From XYA12-FULL-58-9 sp001798605 (GTDB taxonomy: Bacteria; Myxococcota; XYA12-FULL-58-9), in contig DAINMX010000075.1 of assembly GCA_036736205.1 (NCBI GenBank), positions 1 to 25,800 on the forward strand: a stretch of 25,800 bases of DNA. The letters run 5' to 3'. Positions 1 through 7,092 of this stretch are shown in pieces. Every line of letters begins with the position of its first letter. The stretch's first letter is position 1. The position numbers and the translations under genes were made by a program. Under the pieces are notes generated by a model. That model ran no database searches, was not told the origin of the DNA, and was given only the letters and a program-made list of their open reading frames with translations.

Positions 1-40
1 CCAGATCCCCTAGTTAGTCGCCTCCCCAGAGAGGTTTGAG

Positions 41-244
41 ATGAAGGCAGGTATCCATCCAGAGTTGAAGCAAGCACAGATTATATGTGCCTGCGGCAAT
101 GTTATCGACACACGCTCGATTCGTGGCGACTTCAAAATCGACATCTGTTCGGGCTGCCATCCGTTCTTCACTGGCAAGCAGAAGCTGATCGACGCTGAAG
201 GCCGCGTTGAGAGGTTCAACCGCAAGTATCGCCGCGCGCAGTAG
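41..244 (+). CDS. rpmE: 50S ribosomal protein L31 (bL31)
   Basis: This 67-residue protein is the zinc-binding form of bL31, a component of the large ribosomal subunit that helps bridge the two subunits. It starts with MKAGIHPEL, typical of the family, and carries the two cysteine pairs C16-x-C18 and C36-x-x-C39 (CSGCHPFF) that bind zinc. The length is usual for bL31. A GAGAGG ribosome binding site lies 6 bases before the ATG. The stop codon at 242-244 directly abuts the ATG of the DUF1385 gene, so this is the first gene in the window of a translation operon with prfA and prmC. The zinc form may be replaced by a zinc-free paralogue under zinc starvation in other bacteria, but no paralogue or Zur site is seen here. 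Confidence 0.95.
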   Translation: MKAGIHPELKQAQIICACGNVIDTRSIRGDFKIDICSGCHPFFTGKQKLIDAEGRVERFNRKYRRAQ

Positions 245-1336
245 ATGTTTGGGGCTTTCAGCGCCCTAACGAAACCTATGCCCGCCCCTACCAATGTTGG
301 TGGTCAGGCCGTCCTCGAAGGCGTGATGATGCGCGCTGCGTCGGGGCTCGCCGTGGCGGTGCGTCGGCAGAACGGCGAAATTATCGTCAAAGACCGAACG
401 TTCGTCAGCATCGCCGAGAAGGTTCCGTTTTTCAAGATCCCCGGTTTGCGTGGCATTGTTGTGCTCATCGAAACCCTCTGTGCAGGTTATGCGGCCCTGG
501 GCTTTTCCGCCGAGCAGGCTGAGCTGGGCGAGAAGGAACAAGAGAGAGCGCAAGCTAAAGCAAGCGGCGACGGTGCCGCAGAATCTCAGGCCGGCAAAGA
601 AGAAGCGAACAAGGAACCCTCGAGCCTCGGAACCACCCTGGCGATGATTTTCGCCATTGCCATCGGCATCAGTCTCTTTGTTGCTCTGCCCCATGGCCTC
701 ACGATGCTCGTGGGGTGGTGGCTCGGCGGTTTGGCGCTCAAGTCCCTGGCGTTTCATTTGGTGGCAGGCGGGTTCAAGCTCGCGATCTTTGTCACCTATC
801 TGAGTCTCCTCTCGATGATTCCCGACATTCGACGGGTGTTTATGTACCACGGTGCGGAACACAAGGTCATCGCCACCTACGAAGCCGGCGATCCCCTCGA
901 TGTCGAGCACGCTCGCAAGTACACCACCTTCCATGCACGGTGCGGCACGAGCTTTCTGCTGGTGGTGGTGGTGGTGGCAATTCTCCTCTTTGCTGTCGTG
1001 TTCCCGCTGATTCCTTGGTTGGGTGAAGGCTGGACCAGTCATTTTGCTGCGGTCCTCATCAAGATCCCGTTGTTGTTGCCGGTGGCGGGATTTGCCTATG
1101 AGCTCAACCGTTGGGCGTCGAAACATCTCAACAATCGTTGGGTGCGGGCTCTGGTCTCGCCCGGGTTTCTCATGCAGCGACTGACCACCCGTGAGCCTAC
1201 CGACGAGATGCTCGAGGTGTCCATCTCTTCACTCAAGGCTGCAATCGCCCGCGACAAGGTCAAAGAAGAGAAGGCCGAGCCTGAAAACGTTGTCGTGTAT
1301 AGAGATTTTGCTGACGTCTGCAGTCGGTTGGTATGA
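245..1336 (+). CDS. DUF1385 family (YqhQ-like) membrane protein
   Basis: This 363-residue integral membrane protein belongs to the DUF1385 family, whose biochemical role is not established. Family hallmarks visible are GGQAVLEGVMMR near the N-terminus, YHGAEHKVIATYE in the middle, HARCGTSF after it, and the C-terminal block PGFLMQRLTTREP followed by LEVSI. Hydrophobic segments lie at about residues 130-165, 178-200, 240-265 and 275-295, which suggests several membrane passes. A charged, Ala/Glu/Lys-rich stretch at about 95-125 separates the N-terminal domain from the membrane part. The start codon follows the rpmE stop without a gap, and the 3' end overlaps the prfA start in an ATGA arrangement, so all three genes are probably co-translated. 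The position between rpmE and prfA is common in deltaproteobacteria. Confidence 0.9.
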   Translation: MFGAFSALTKPMPAPTNVGGQAVLEGVMMRAASGLAVAVRRQNGEIIVKDRTFVSIAEKVPFFKIPGLRGIVVLIETLCAGYAALGFSAEQAELGEKEQERAQAKASGDGAAESQAGKEEANKEPSSLGTTLAMIFAIAIGISLFVALPHGLTMLVGWWLGGLALKSLAFHLVAGGFKLAIFVTYLSLLSMIPDIRRVFMYHGAEHKVIATYEAGDPLDVEHARKYTTFHARCGTSFLLVVVVVAILLFAVVFPLIPWLGEGWTSHFAAVLIKIPLLLPVAGFAYELNRWASKHLNNRWVRALVSPGFLMQRLTTREPTDEMLEVSISSLKAAIARDKVKEEKAEPENVVVYRDFADVCSRLV

Positions 1337-2409
1337 CCATGCTCACCAAGCTTGCTGAGATCGAGTCCCGCTACGACGAGCTCAATCAAAAACTCTCCGA
1401 GCCCGAAACTTCCAGAAGCCCAAACCTGTTGCGCGACCTCGGCCGTGAGCATCGTGAGCTGGGCAAGGTCGTCAGTGCTTTTCGTGAGCTCAAGAAGGTT
1501 GAGGCAGAGCTCGAGGGCAATCGCGAAATCATCGCGACCGAAGCTGACCTTGAGCTCGTGACCATGGCCAAAGAGGAGGTTCTGGGTCTTCAAGTGCAAC
1601 GCCAAGCGCTTGCTGAGAAGATAAAACTCCTGCTCCTTCCCAAAGACCCCAACGACGACAAGAATGTCATTCTCGAGATTCGCTCGGGCACAGGCGGTGA
1701 CGAAGCCTGTCTGTTCGCTGGCGCCCTCTTTCGCATGTACATGCGTTACGCCGAAGAGAAGCGTTGGAAGGTCGACACGATGTCGGTCTCACAAGGTTCT
1801 CAAGGTGGCTTCAAAGAAGTCATCGTTCTTCTCGAGGGTGACAGCGTCTACTCGAATATGAAGTACGAGTCCGGCGTACATCGCGTGCAACGCGTTCCCG
1901 CAACAGAGACCCAAGGTCGCATTCACACTTCGGCAGTCACGGTGGTCGTTCTCCCGGAAGCGGAGGACATCGACATTGACATTCAAGAAAAGGACATTCG
2001 CATCGATGTGTGTCGTGCAGGTGGACCAGGCGGACAATCGGTCAATACCACCGACTCCGCGGTTCGCATCACCCACCTCGAAACCGGCATGATCGTTATT
2101 TGTCAGGACGAGAAGAGTCAAATCAAGAACAAAGCCAAAGCGATGAAGGTCCTGCGCTCCCGTTTGCTCGACAAAAAGCAGGCCGAGCAAGATGCCGAGC
2201 TCACCGCACAAAGGCGCAGTATGGTCAAGAGCGGCGATCGCTCGGACAAGATCCGTACCTACAACTTCCCCCAGGATCGCCTCACCGACCATCGCATTGG
2301 CCTCACCATGCACAACCTGCCCAAGCTCCTCGATGGCGAAATTGAGGATCTCGTCGTTTCCTTGCGGACGTATTACCAAACCGAGGCACTCAAGACCGGC
2401 GGCAAATGA
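1333..2409 (+). CDS. prfA: Peptide chain release factor 1 (RF1)
   Basis: RF1 recognises UAA and UAG stop codons and triggers hydrolysis of peptidyl-tRNA on the ribosome. At 358 residues it has the normal length. The stop-codon-reading PxT motif is PAT at residues 189-191 in the context RVPATETQGRIHTSA, which distinguishes RF1 from RF2 (SPF). The catalytic GGQ is at residues 233-235 (AGGPGGQSVNTTDSAVR). Its glutamine is the target of PrmC, the next gene. The ATG overlaps the TGA of the DUF1385 gene by four bases (ATGA). A second in-frame ATG at 1339 (MLTKLAEIESRY) matches the usual RF1 N-terminus equally well, so the true start may be six bases downstream. Confidence 0.96.
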   Translation: MTMLTKLAEIESRYDELNQKLSEPETSRSPNLLRDLGREHRELGKVVSAFRELKKVEAELEGNREIIATEADLELVTMAKEEVLGLQVQRQALAEKIKLLLLPKDPNDDKNVILEIRSGTGGDEACLFAGALFRMYMRYAEEKRWKVDTMSVSQGSQGGFKEVIVLLEGDSVYSNMKYESGVHRVQRVPATETQGRIHTSAVTVVVLPEAEDIDIDIQEKDIRIDVCRAGGPGGQSVNTTDSAVRITHLETGMIVICQDEKSQIKNKAKAMKVLRSRLLDKKQAEQDAELTAQRRSMVKSGDRSDKIRTYNFPQDRLTDHRIGLTMHNLPKLLDGEIEDLVVSLRTYYQTEALKTGGK

Positions 2410-2424
2410 GAAGCTCAACTGGGG

Positions 2425-3297
2425 ATGACTGAGACCTGGACCATTGCTCGCATTCTCACCTGGACGCAGCAACATTTTGTCAAAAAGGGTGTGGAGTCAG
2501 CACGCCTCGATGCCGAGGTCTTACTCGCTGCCGTATTGGATGTGAACCGCATCTATCTCTACACCCACTTCGACAAGCCGCTCACAACAGAGGAACGTGA
2601 GGCCTACAAGGCGAGTGTGAAACGGCGCGCCGCCCGCGAGCCGGTGTCACAGATCTTAGGGAAGAAGGAATTCTACGGCGTGGAGCTGCGGGTCACCCGC
2701 GACGTGCTGACACCTCGCCCCGAGACCGAGCACCTCGTCGATGCCGTTCGCGACTGGGTTCGCGATAATGCCATCGAAGCGCCTTCTATTGTTGATATTG
2801 GTACAGGAAGCGGTGCCATCGCTATTGCTTTGGCCAAAGAGATCCCAGAATCGTTGTTGGTCGCGACTGACATTTCTGTGGCGGCTCTCGCTATCGCCAA
2901 GGAAAACATCGCTACCCATGAGCTCACCGAGCGAGTCGAGATCTTACACGGTGATCTATTCGCTCCCCTTGAAGGTCGTGATGCCTTCGACGTAGTGGTG
3001 TGCAATCCCCCGTACATCGACCCAGCCATCCGTGAACAGCTCGACCCCGAGGTCAAAGAATACGAGCCGGCCGAAGCTCTCTTTGCCGACGACGGCGGTC
3101 GTGCAATCATCGGTCGTCTGTGTGTCGAGGCGCCCACTCATCTGCGGCCGAAGGGTCTGTTGGCCTTCGAGATCGGCCACGACCAACGCGAGACGGCGCT
3201 CGCTCTCTTGGGTGATGCTGGCGTGTGGGATGAGATCAAGATTGGCAGGGATTTGCAGGGCCACAGCCGCGTCGTCACTGCTTTTTTGCGCAGCTGA
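2425..3297 (+). CDS. prmC: Release factor glutamine N5-methyltransferase
   Basis: PrmC (formerly HemK) uses S-adenosylmethionine to methylate the side-chain amide of the GGQ glutamine in RF1 and RF2, which raises termination efficiency. The 290-residue protein has an N-terminal helical substrate-binding domain (about 1-95), the linker motif RPETE at 98-102, the SAM-binding glycine motif VDIGTGSG at 123-130 and the amide-binding NPPY motif at 194-197. It lies 15 bases after prfA, whose product is its substrate, which supports both function and co-transcription. Nothing about the gene is unusual. It appears to be the last gene of the translation cluster, with an 80-base gap before the next ORF. 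Confidence 0.95.
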   Translation: MTETWTIARILTWTQQHFVKKGVESARLDAEVLLAAVLDVNRIYLYTHFDKPLTTEEREAYKASVKRRAAREPVSQILGKKEFYGVELRVTRDVLTPRPETEHLVDAVRDWVRDNAIEAPSIVDIGTGSGAIAIALAKEIPESLLVATDISVAALAIAKENIATHELTERVEILHGDLFAPLEGRDAFDVVVCNPPYIDPAIREQLDPEVKEYEPAEALFADDGGRAIIGRLCVEAPTHLRPKGLLAFEIGHDQRETALALLGDAGVWDEIKIGRDLQGHSRVVTAFLRS

Positions 3298-3377
3298 GAC
3301 AGACTTCTGTATTCGCATTCCTTCCGCCACAGAAGGTGTGCAATCGAATTACGGTTATGCGTTGAGGTGAGGACTTC

Positions 3378-3827
3378 ATGATTCTGGACAAACTCGAAAA
3401 CGCCGCGTTCTACTCCCGCATGAGCGAAAATCTGAAGATGGGTTTTGATTTCTTGAAAGGCACGGACTTGGCTGCACTTGGTGCTGGTCGTCACGACGTT
3501 CTGGGCAATGATGTTTTTGCCCTCGTGAGCGAATACGAGTTGAAGAAGCCCGAAGATTGCCGACTGGAAGCGCATCGCATCTATACCGATATTCAGTATC
3601 TCGTTAACGGTGAGGAGTTGATTGGCTATAGTACTTTGAGAAATCAAGTTGAACTTGCTTCATACAATCCCGAGAAAGACATCACATTCTATGCAGGAAA
3701 TGGAACGCCGATTCGTGTCGAGGCAGGCATGTTCGCCGTGTTTTTCCCACAGGATCTTCACTGTCCTTGCATGCAGATTGTTGGACCGGAAAAGGTGAAG
3801 AAGATTGTTGTGAAAGTGAAGATTTAG
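3378..3827 (+). CDS. YhcH/YjgK/YiaL family protein
   Basis: This 149-residue protein belongs to the YhcH/YjgK/YiaL (DUF386, EbgC-like) family of cupin-type proteins, linked in other bacteria to sugar and sialic-acid metabolism and to the beta subunit of evolved beta-galactosidase. The diagnostic segment EAHRIYTDIQYLVNGEE (64-80) contains the conserved Glu64, His66, Asp71 and Gln73. FFPQDLHCP near residue 125 supplies the usual C-terminal histidine, so the metal-site residues appear intact. A strong ribosome binding site (GGTGAGGA) precedes the ATG by four to five bases. No sugar transporter or glycosidase gene is nearby, so the substrate cannot be inferred from context. Confidence 0.88.
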   Translation: MILDKLENAAFYSRMSENLKMGFDFLKGTDLAALGAGRHDVLGNDVFALVSEYELKKPEDCRLEAHRIYTDIQYLVNGEELIGYSTLRNQVELASYNPEKDITFYAGNGTPIRVEAGMFAVFFPQDLHCPCMQIVGPEKVKKIVVKVKI

Positions 3828-3856
3828 GGCGGGGTTTCTGTTAGTTTCGCGCGCCC

Positions 3857-4426
3857 ATGTTGGATCTGCACGGACACCTAGATGCTTTTGGCGACGAGCC
3901 CGATGAAATGATTGGACTCACTGCTCTCGGCGGTTTCGTCAAGCAGAGCTCGGTCCTCAATGATGTCGCTCTCAATCGCTATGGCATTTCCAACGACCTG
4001 CGTCTCAACGGTACTCGGTACGGGCGTCGGTTCAGCGAACGCTATTTTGACGCCACCTACAATTTCTGCCTCACCCATGAGGGACACCTAATTGCCTCAC
4101 TCGGCTTCGATGTCGACATGGACGATGGGACCATGACCATCTGGCAACTGCAGGGCAAAAAAGGAGCGAGTGACGCGTTGCGGCCCATCAAATGGGAACG
4201 GGCGTTGGTGCACCATGCGGTTTGTTGGGCTCGGGCACACGAGTTCTCCGAGGTCGCGATGGCGTCGGTGGACAATGTCTCCTGGGCCCGCCAGCATGGC
4301 CACCTGCAACGGGACCGCGGCGGAATGCTTTACGACGTCACTGCACGCCGCAGTGGATTCACTCGCGGGAATGATGGCTATTGGTTTCTGCAACTCGATA
4401 TACCTTGCAGAGCAGCCCCCACATGA
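3857..4426 (+). CDS. Hypothetical protein, possibly GNAT-like fold
   Basis: I do not recognise this 189-residue protein with confidence. It has no signal peptide or membrane segment. The central part alternates predicted strand and helix: THEGHLIASLGFDVD, MTIWQLQGKKG, then a helix KWERALVHHAVCWARAHEF and a strand EVAMASVDN. A C-terminal LYDVTARRSGF and WFLQL follow. That order (strands, a QGKKG turn, a long helix, a final RxGF) is reminiscent of acetyltransferase-like folds, but the canonical acetyl-CoA loop is not obvious, so this is only a guess. No ribosome binding site is visible before the ATG. The stop codon overlaps the ATG of a 23-codon ORF (ATGA). The gene begins an accessory stretch leading into a toxin-antitoxin pair. 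Confidence 0.7.
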   Translation: MLDLHGHLDAFGDEPDEMIGLTALGGFVKQSSVLNDVALNRYGISNDLRLNGTRYGRRFSERYFDATYNFCLTHEGHLIASLGFDVDMDDGTMTIWQLQGKKGASDALRPIKWERALVHHAVCWARAHEFSEVAMASVDNVSWARQHGHLQRDRGGMLYDVTARRSGFTRGNDGYWFLQLDIPCRAAPT

Positions 4427-4494
4427 CTCGTCGTAGCGATGCAGAAGAGTTGTTGGCGCTTGAGGCCAAGGGTGACATGTTTGACGTGGCATGA
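4423..4494 (+). CDS. Tiny 23-residue ORF in an ATGA chain
   Basis: A 23-codon ORF (MTRRSDAEELLALEAKGDMF, then DVA) starts inside the stop codon of the preceding gene and ends inside the start codon of the next small ORF, with both junctions of the ATGA type. The peptide is charged and helix-forming. It could be a genuine small protein, the intact N-terminus of a gene frameshifted near 4490, or chance. No homologue is recognised. I report it because the double four-base overlap is the arrangement expected of translationally coupled genes. Confidence 0.3.
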   Translation: MTRRSDAEELLALEAKGDMFDVA

Positions 4495-4694
4495 GCTCAG
4501 TGACGTGGGCTCGATACGTCTCGAGACAGCACGCACGTACAGAACGTCCCCAATCCTTCATTCGTGAGCTTGCATCGTTCAGGCGTTTGGACGTCGTCCG
4601 CATTGTTAGCGATGATGCCTTCTTTGGACCGTCCCGAGCGATTTCGAATAGACCACTTGAAATTATTGGTAGGAAAGACTACATTAATGTATGA
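4491..4694 (+). CDS. Small hypothetical ORF before the antitoxin gene
   Basis: This 67-residue ORF begins at an ATGA overlap with the 23-codon ORF and ends about 10 bases before the antitoxin start. The product is basic and has no recognised domain. Segments such as SFIRELASFRRLDVVRIVSD look protein-like, but third-position GC is lower than in the neighbouring genes, and the likely antitoxin promoter and its palindrome lie inside its last 40 bases. It may be a remnant of a gene that was disrupted when the toxin-antitoxin cassette arrived, or a frameshifted continuation of the 23-codon ORF. The other two frames over 4427-4704 show nothing better. Confidence 0.3.
   Translation: MSSVTWARYVSRQHARTERPQSFIRELASFRRLDVVRIVSDDAFFGPSRAISNRPLEIIGRKDYINV
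4657..4685 (+). promoter_or_regulatory. Candidate sigma-70 promoter of the antitoxin/GNAT operon
   Basis: TTGAAA at 4657-4662 and TACATT at 4680-4685 are separated by 17 bases, close to the TTGACA/TATAAT consensus (5 of 6 and 4 of 6 matches). The predicted transcript would start near 4692, only about 13 bases before the antitoxin ATG at 4705. The position is right for a self-contained toxin-antitoxin operon. The assignment is by eye only. Confidence 0.4.
4680..4691. promoter_or_regulatory. Palindrome TACATTAATGTA, likely antitoxin operator
   Basis: TACATTAATGTA is a perfect 12-base palindrome that covers the -10 element of the candidate promoter and ends 13 bases before the antitoxin start codon. 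Ribbon-helix-helix antitoxins commonly repress their own operon by binding such palindromes as dimers, so this is the expected operator position. Confidence 0.45.
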
Positions 4695-4704
4695 AGGGTC
4701 GGTG

Positions 4705-4986
4705 ATGCGCATGTCGAGTACGCAAGTTTCAGCGATGATTTCACCGGAGACCAAGGAGCGCCTGGAGCGCTATGCCCGTGCCCATGGTCTCAAAAAGGGT
4801 TACCTGATCGAAACGGCGTTGCTGCACCACATCTCGGCACTCGAATCCCTCCCGGCTGATGTGGTCGTCCCGCCACGGTTGGTGGTTTCGCGCCAAACCG
4901 GAGAGGCGCTCCTCGAACGAATAGAAAAGCCGCGCAAGCCCACTGCCGCGATGAAGGAACTCATCGACGACGCGGCGGGCGGGTAG
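4705..4986 (+). CDS. Ribbon-helix-helix antitoxin of a GNAT toxin
   Basis: This 93-residue protein is likely the antitoxin that neutralises the acetyltransferase encoded just downstream. Residues about 4-50 form a ribbon-helix-helix pattern: a short strand (TQVSAMISPE), a helix (TKERLERYARAHGL), a turn and a second helix (KGYLIETALLHHISALE). The C-terminal part (VSRQTGEALLERI, then PTAAMKELIDD) would be the toxin-binding tail. The reading frame is open further upstream, but ATG 4705 is preferred because GAAGGG at 4692-4697 gives a ribosome binding site with 7-base spacing. ATG 4711 is a possible alternative. The stop is three bases before the GTG of the toxin gene. Homology is inferred from pattern and context, not from a search. 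Confidence 0.75.
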   Translation: MRMSSTQVSAMISPETKERLERYARAHGLKKGYLIETALLHHISALESLPADVVVPPRLVVSRQTGEALLERIEKPRKPTAAMKELIDDAAGG

Positions 4987-4989
4987 GTC

Positions 4990-5511
4990 GTGGCTGAATC
5001 CGTCGAGGTTCGAGTGCTCAGACCGGCTGACGACCGATCCAATTTCGAATCGGGCAACATCGACCTAGACCGCTTCTTCCGCCGTTTTGCCGGTCAGAAC
5101 CAGTTTCGCCATCACATCGGAGCGACCTACATCGCGGTGGAAGGAGAGCACGTTCTTGGCTTCGCAACCATCGCGGGCGGGAACATCGAGATCGAAGACC
5201 TCCCCAAGACAAGACGAAAGAAACTTCCGCACTACCCCTTGCCGATTCTCCGCCTTGCGCGTCTCGCGGTCGACCAGTCGGCGCAAGGTCGTGGCGTCGG
5301 AAAATTGCTCCTGCGCGCAGTGTTCCAGATCACCCGCGACATGGCCGAGTCGGTGGGCTGTGTTGGCGTGGTTGTAGACGCCAAGCCCGACGCTGTTGCG
5401 TTCTACGAGCGCTACGGCTTCGAGCCCTTTGAGGTCATCGAGGGAGCACTTGGGAGTCGACCCGAGCCCTTGCCGATGTTCCTGCCCCTGGGAGAAATAC
5501 CGCGGGTGTGA
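4990..5511 (+). CDS. GNAT acetyltransferase toxin (TacT/AtaT-like)
   Basis: This 173-residue GNAT-fold protein resembles the toxin group that acetylates charged tRNAs and blocks translation. Supporting features are LDRFFRRFAGQNQFRHHIGATY near the N-terminus (26-47), the PLPILRLARLAVDQSAQGRG block holding the acetyl-CoA loop QGRGVGK (99-105), and the C-terminal FYERYGF with the conserved tyrosine Y139. Length and motif order match the toxins paired with ribbon-helix-helix antitoxins, and such an antitoxin is encoded three bases upstream. The start is GTG at 4990, directly after the antitoxin TAG, which implies translational coupling. All core motifs appear intact, so the toxin is probably functional. 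The target tRNA cannot be told from sequence. Confidence 0.82.
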   Translation: MAESVEVRVLRPADDRSNFESGNIDLDRFFRRFAGQNQFRHHIGATYIAVEGEHVLGFATIAGGNIEIEDLPKTRRKKLPHYPLPILRLARLAVDQSAQGRGVGKLLLRAVFQITRDMAESVGCVGVVVDAKPDAVAFYERYGFEPFEVIEGALGSRPEPLPMFLPLGEIPRV

Positions 5512-5527
5512 GCTCCCGTCGCCCGCC

Positions 5528-5764
5528 GGCAGGCCATTCGCCCTCATCGCTCCAGACCCGAAGCACTCCAGCCCAACTGAAGTGCGAGAATGGCTCATTG
5601 GCGAAGCAGACTCTGGGGTGCTTGTCGTGGTCTTTACAAAACGCGGCCGTGGTTCCATCTATCGCATCATCGAGGATGAGCCCGTCTGGCGTGCCCAGGC
5701 CAGTGTGGATGTCGGTCAGGTGCTCTACTGGGCGGGTAGAGCTATTCTGTCACCGCCGAAGTAG
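5528..5764 (+). pseudogene. Remnant of a BrnT-like toxin gene
   Basis: The frame from 5528 reads GRPFALIAPDPKHSSPTEVR followed by EWLIGEADSGVLVVVFTKRG and a SIYRII segment. This follows the second half of BrnT-family RNase toxins: an end of a strand, DPxHS, then xIGxSxxGxLLVVVxTxRG and a strand ending in arginine and isoleucines. The N-terminal half of BrnT (the WD-x-x-K-x-x-x-N segment and KHGV) is missing because the frame upstream runs into the GNAT toxin in another phase, and no start codon fits. After about 5695 the frame continues over the 3' end of serS on the opposite strand, where similarity stops. I therefore read it as a 5'- and 3'-truncated relic. No antitoxin partner remains. Confidence 0.45.
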
Positions 5765-7020
5765 GGGACCAATGCTTTTGGAATGACGACGGAGCCGTCG
5801 GCGCACTGATAGTTTTCGAGGATGGCAACCACGGTGCGGCCCACGGCGAGACCAGAGCCGTTGAGGGTGTGGACGAGGCGCGGCTTGGCTTTCTTGTCAC
5901 CGTCAGTTGACCGGCAACGTATGTGGGCGCGACGCGCTTGGAAATCGAGGCAGTTGGAGCAGCTCGAGATCTCACGATAGCGGTTTTGTGCTGGCAACCA
6001 AACCTCGATGTCGTAGGTCTTGCTCGATGTGAAACCGAGATCACCCGTGCACAAACTGATGACCTGGTACGGGAGCTCAAGGCGGCGCAAAATTTCCTCA
6101 GCGTTGTCGGTAAGGCGCTCGTGCTCGTCGATGCTCTGCTCTGGGGTGGTGTAAGAGAAAAGCTCGACTTTGTTGAACTGGTGCTGGCGAATCAATCCAC
6201 GGGTGTCTTTGCCCGCAGCACCTGCCTCACGACGAAAGCATGGTGTGAAGGCTGCGTAACGCAATGGCAGTTTGTCCTCGGGGATGATCTCATCCCGGTG
6301 AAGGTTTGCCAAAGGGACCTCAGCGGTCGGGATGAGCGCGTACTCGTTGTCGAGGGTTTCAAAGGACTCGCCGATGAACTTGGGATACTGACCCGCGCCG
6401 AGCATGGCCTCACGTCGAACCAATATAGGAGGGAGCACTTCGGTGTAACCATTCTCCGCGGCGACATCGAGCATGAAGTTGATGAGTGCGCGTTCAAGAC
6501 GGGCCCCAGCGCCAAAATACACAGCAAAGCGTGAGCCGCTCATCTTTGTGGCGCGCTCGAAATCGAGGATGCCGAGTTTTTCGGCGACCTCCCAATGGGG
6601 CTTGGGCTCGAAGTCAAATTGGGTGGGCGCACCCACGGTTCGTTCCACACGGTTGTGCGACTCGTCCGGTCCATCTGGAACGGAACTTTGTGGCAGATTT
6701 GGGACAGTGAGGATATGGTTCTCGAGCTCAGCCTCTACCTTCTGTTGCAGATCTTCGCCGTCTTTGATTTCTGCCTTGAGAGACTTGAGCTGCGCCCGCG
6801 CACTGTCCACCGCTTCCATGTCGCCGGATTTGGCCTTCTGTTGAACCTCACCACTGGTCACTTTGAGGTCGTGTCGCATTTTTTCGACCCTCTGAATGGC
6901 CTCCCGGCGGGTTTCAACGAGTCGGGTGAGGTCGTCGACAGTGGCTGAATCGATTCCACGACGACGCAGTTGGGCGAGAATGCCTTGTGGGTCATCAATG
7001 AGGGCGCGATGGTCGATCAT
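5725..7020 (-). CDS. serS: Seryl-tRNA synthetase
   Basis: SerS attaches serine to tRNA-Ser (and tRNA-Sec). The 431-residue protein has the N-terminal two-helix coiled-coil arm that grips the long variable loop of tRNA-Ser (about 28-100), then the class II catalytic domain: the TAEVPL segment at 232-237, motif 2 FRREAGAAGKDTRGLIRQHQ starting at 262, and motif 3 GSGLAVGRT at 388-396. The length is normal. It is the last gene of a minus-strand run, 72 bases after the TPR gene. Its final 40 bases overlap, antisense, the frame of the BrnT-like remnant, suggesting that an insertion or deletion event happened right at its 3' end without damaging the coding sequence. Confidence 0.96.
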   Translation of the reverse strand: MIDHRALIDDPQGILAQLRRRGIDSATVDDLTRLVETRREAIQRVEKMRHDLKVTSGEVQQKAKSGDMEAVDSARAQLKSLKAEIKDGEDLQQKVEAELENHILTVPNLPQSSVPDGPDESHNRVERTVGAPTQFDFEPKPHWEVAEKLGILDFERATKMSGSRFAVYFGAGARLERALINFMLDVAAENGYTEVLPPILVRREAMLGAGQYPKFIGESFETLDNEYALIPTAEVPLANLHRDEIIPEDKLPLRYAAFTPCFRREAGAAGKDTRGLIRQHQFNKVELFSYTTPEQSIDEHERLTDNAEEILRRLELPYQVISLCTGDLGFTSSKTYDIEVWLPAQNRYREISSCSNCLDFQARRAHIRCRSTDGDKKAKPRLVHTLNGSGLAVGRTVVAILENYQCADGSVVIPKALVPYFGGDRIALPAQ

Positions 7021-7092
7021 GGTGTTTCTTCGTCTTCTTGCAATGAGACAGACCGTCGGCTTGACGGTTGTGAGTCATGGTTGAAATGTATT

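Noticed and set aside
266..1126. Long minus-strand ORF opposite the DUF1385 gene
   Set aside because: Its translation is His/Gln/Arg-rich with no domain, and the plus strand carries a clear DUF1385 protein; it is an antisense shadow.
3298..3377. Possible terminator after prmC
   Set aside because: Only a short CACA/TGTG pair is visible and there is no T-run; too weak to call.
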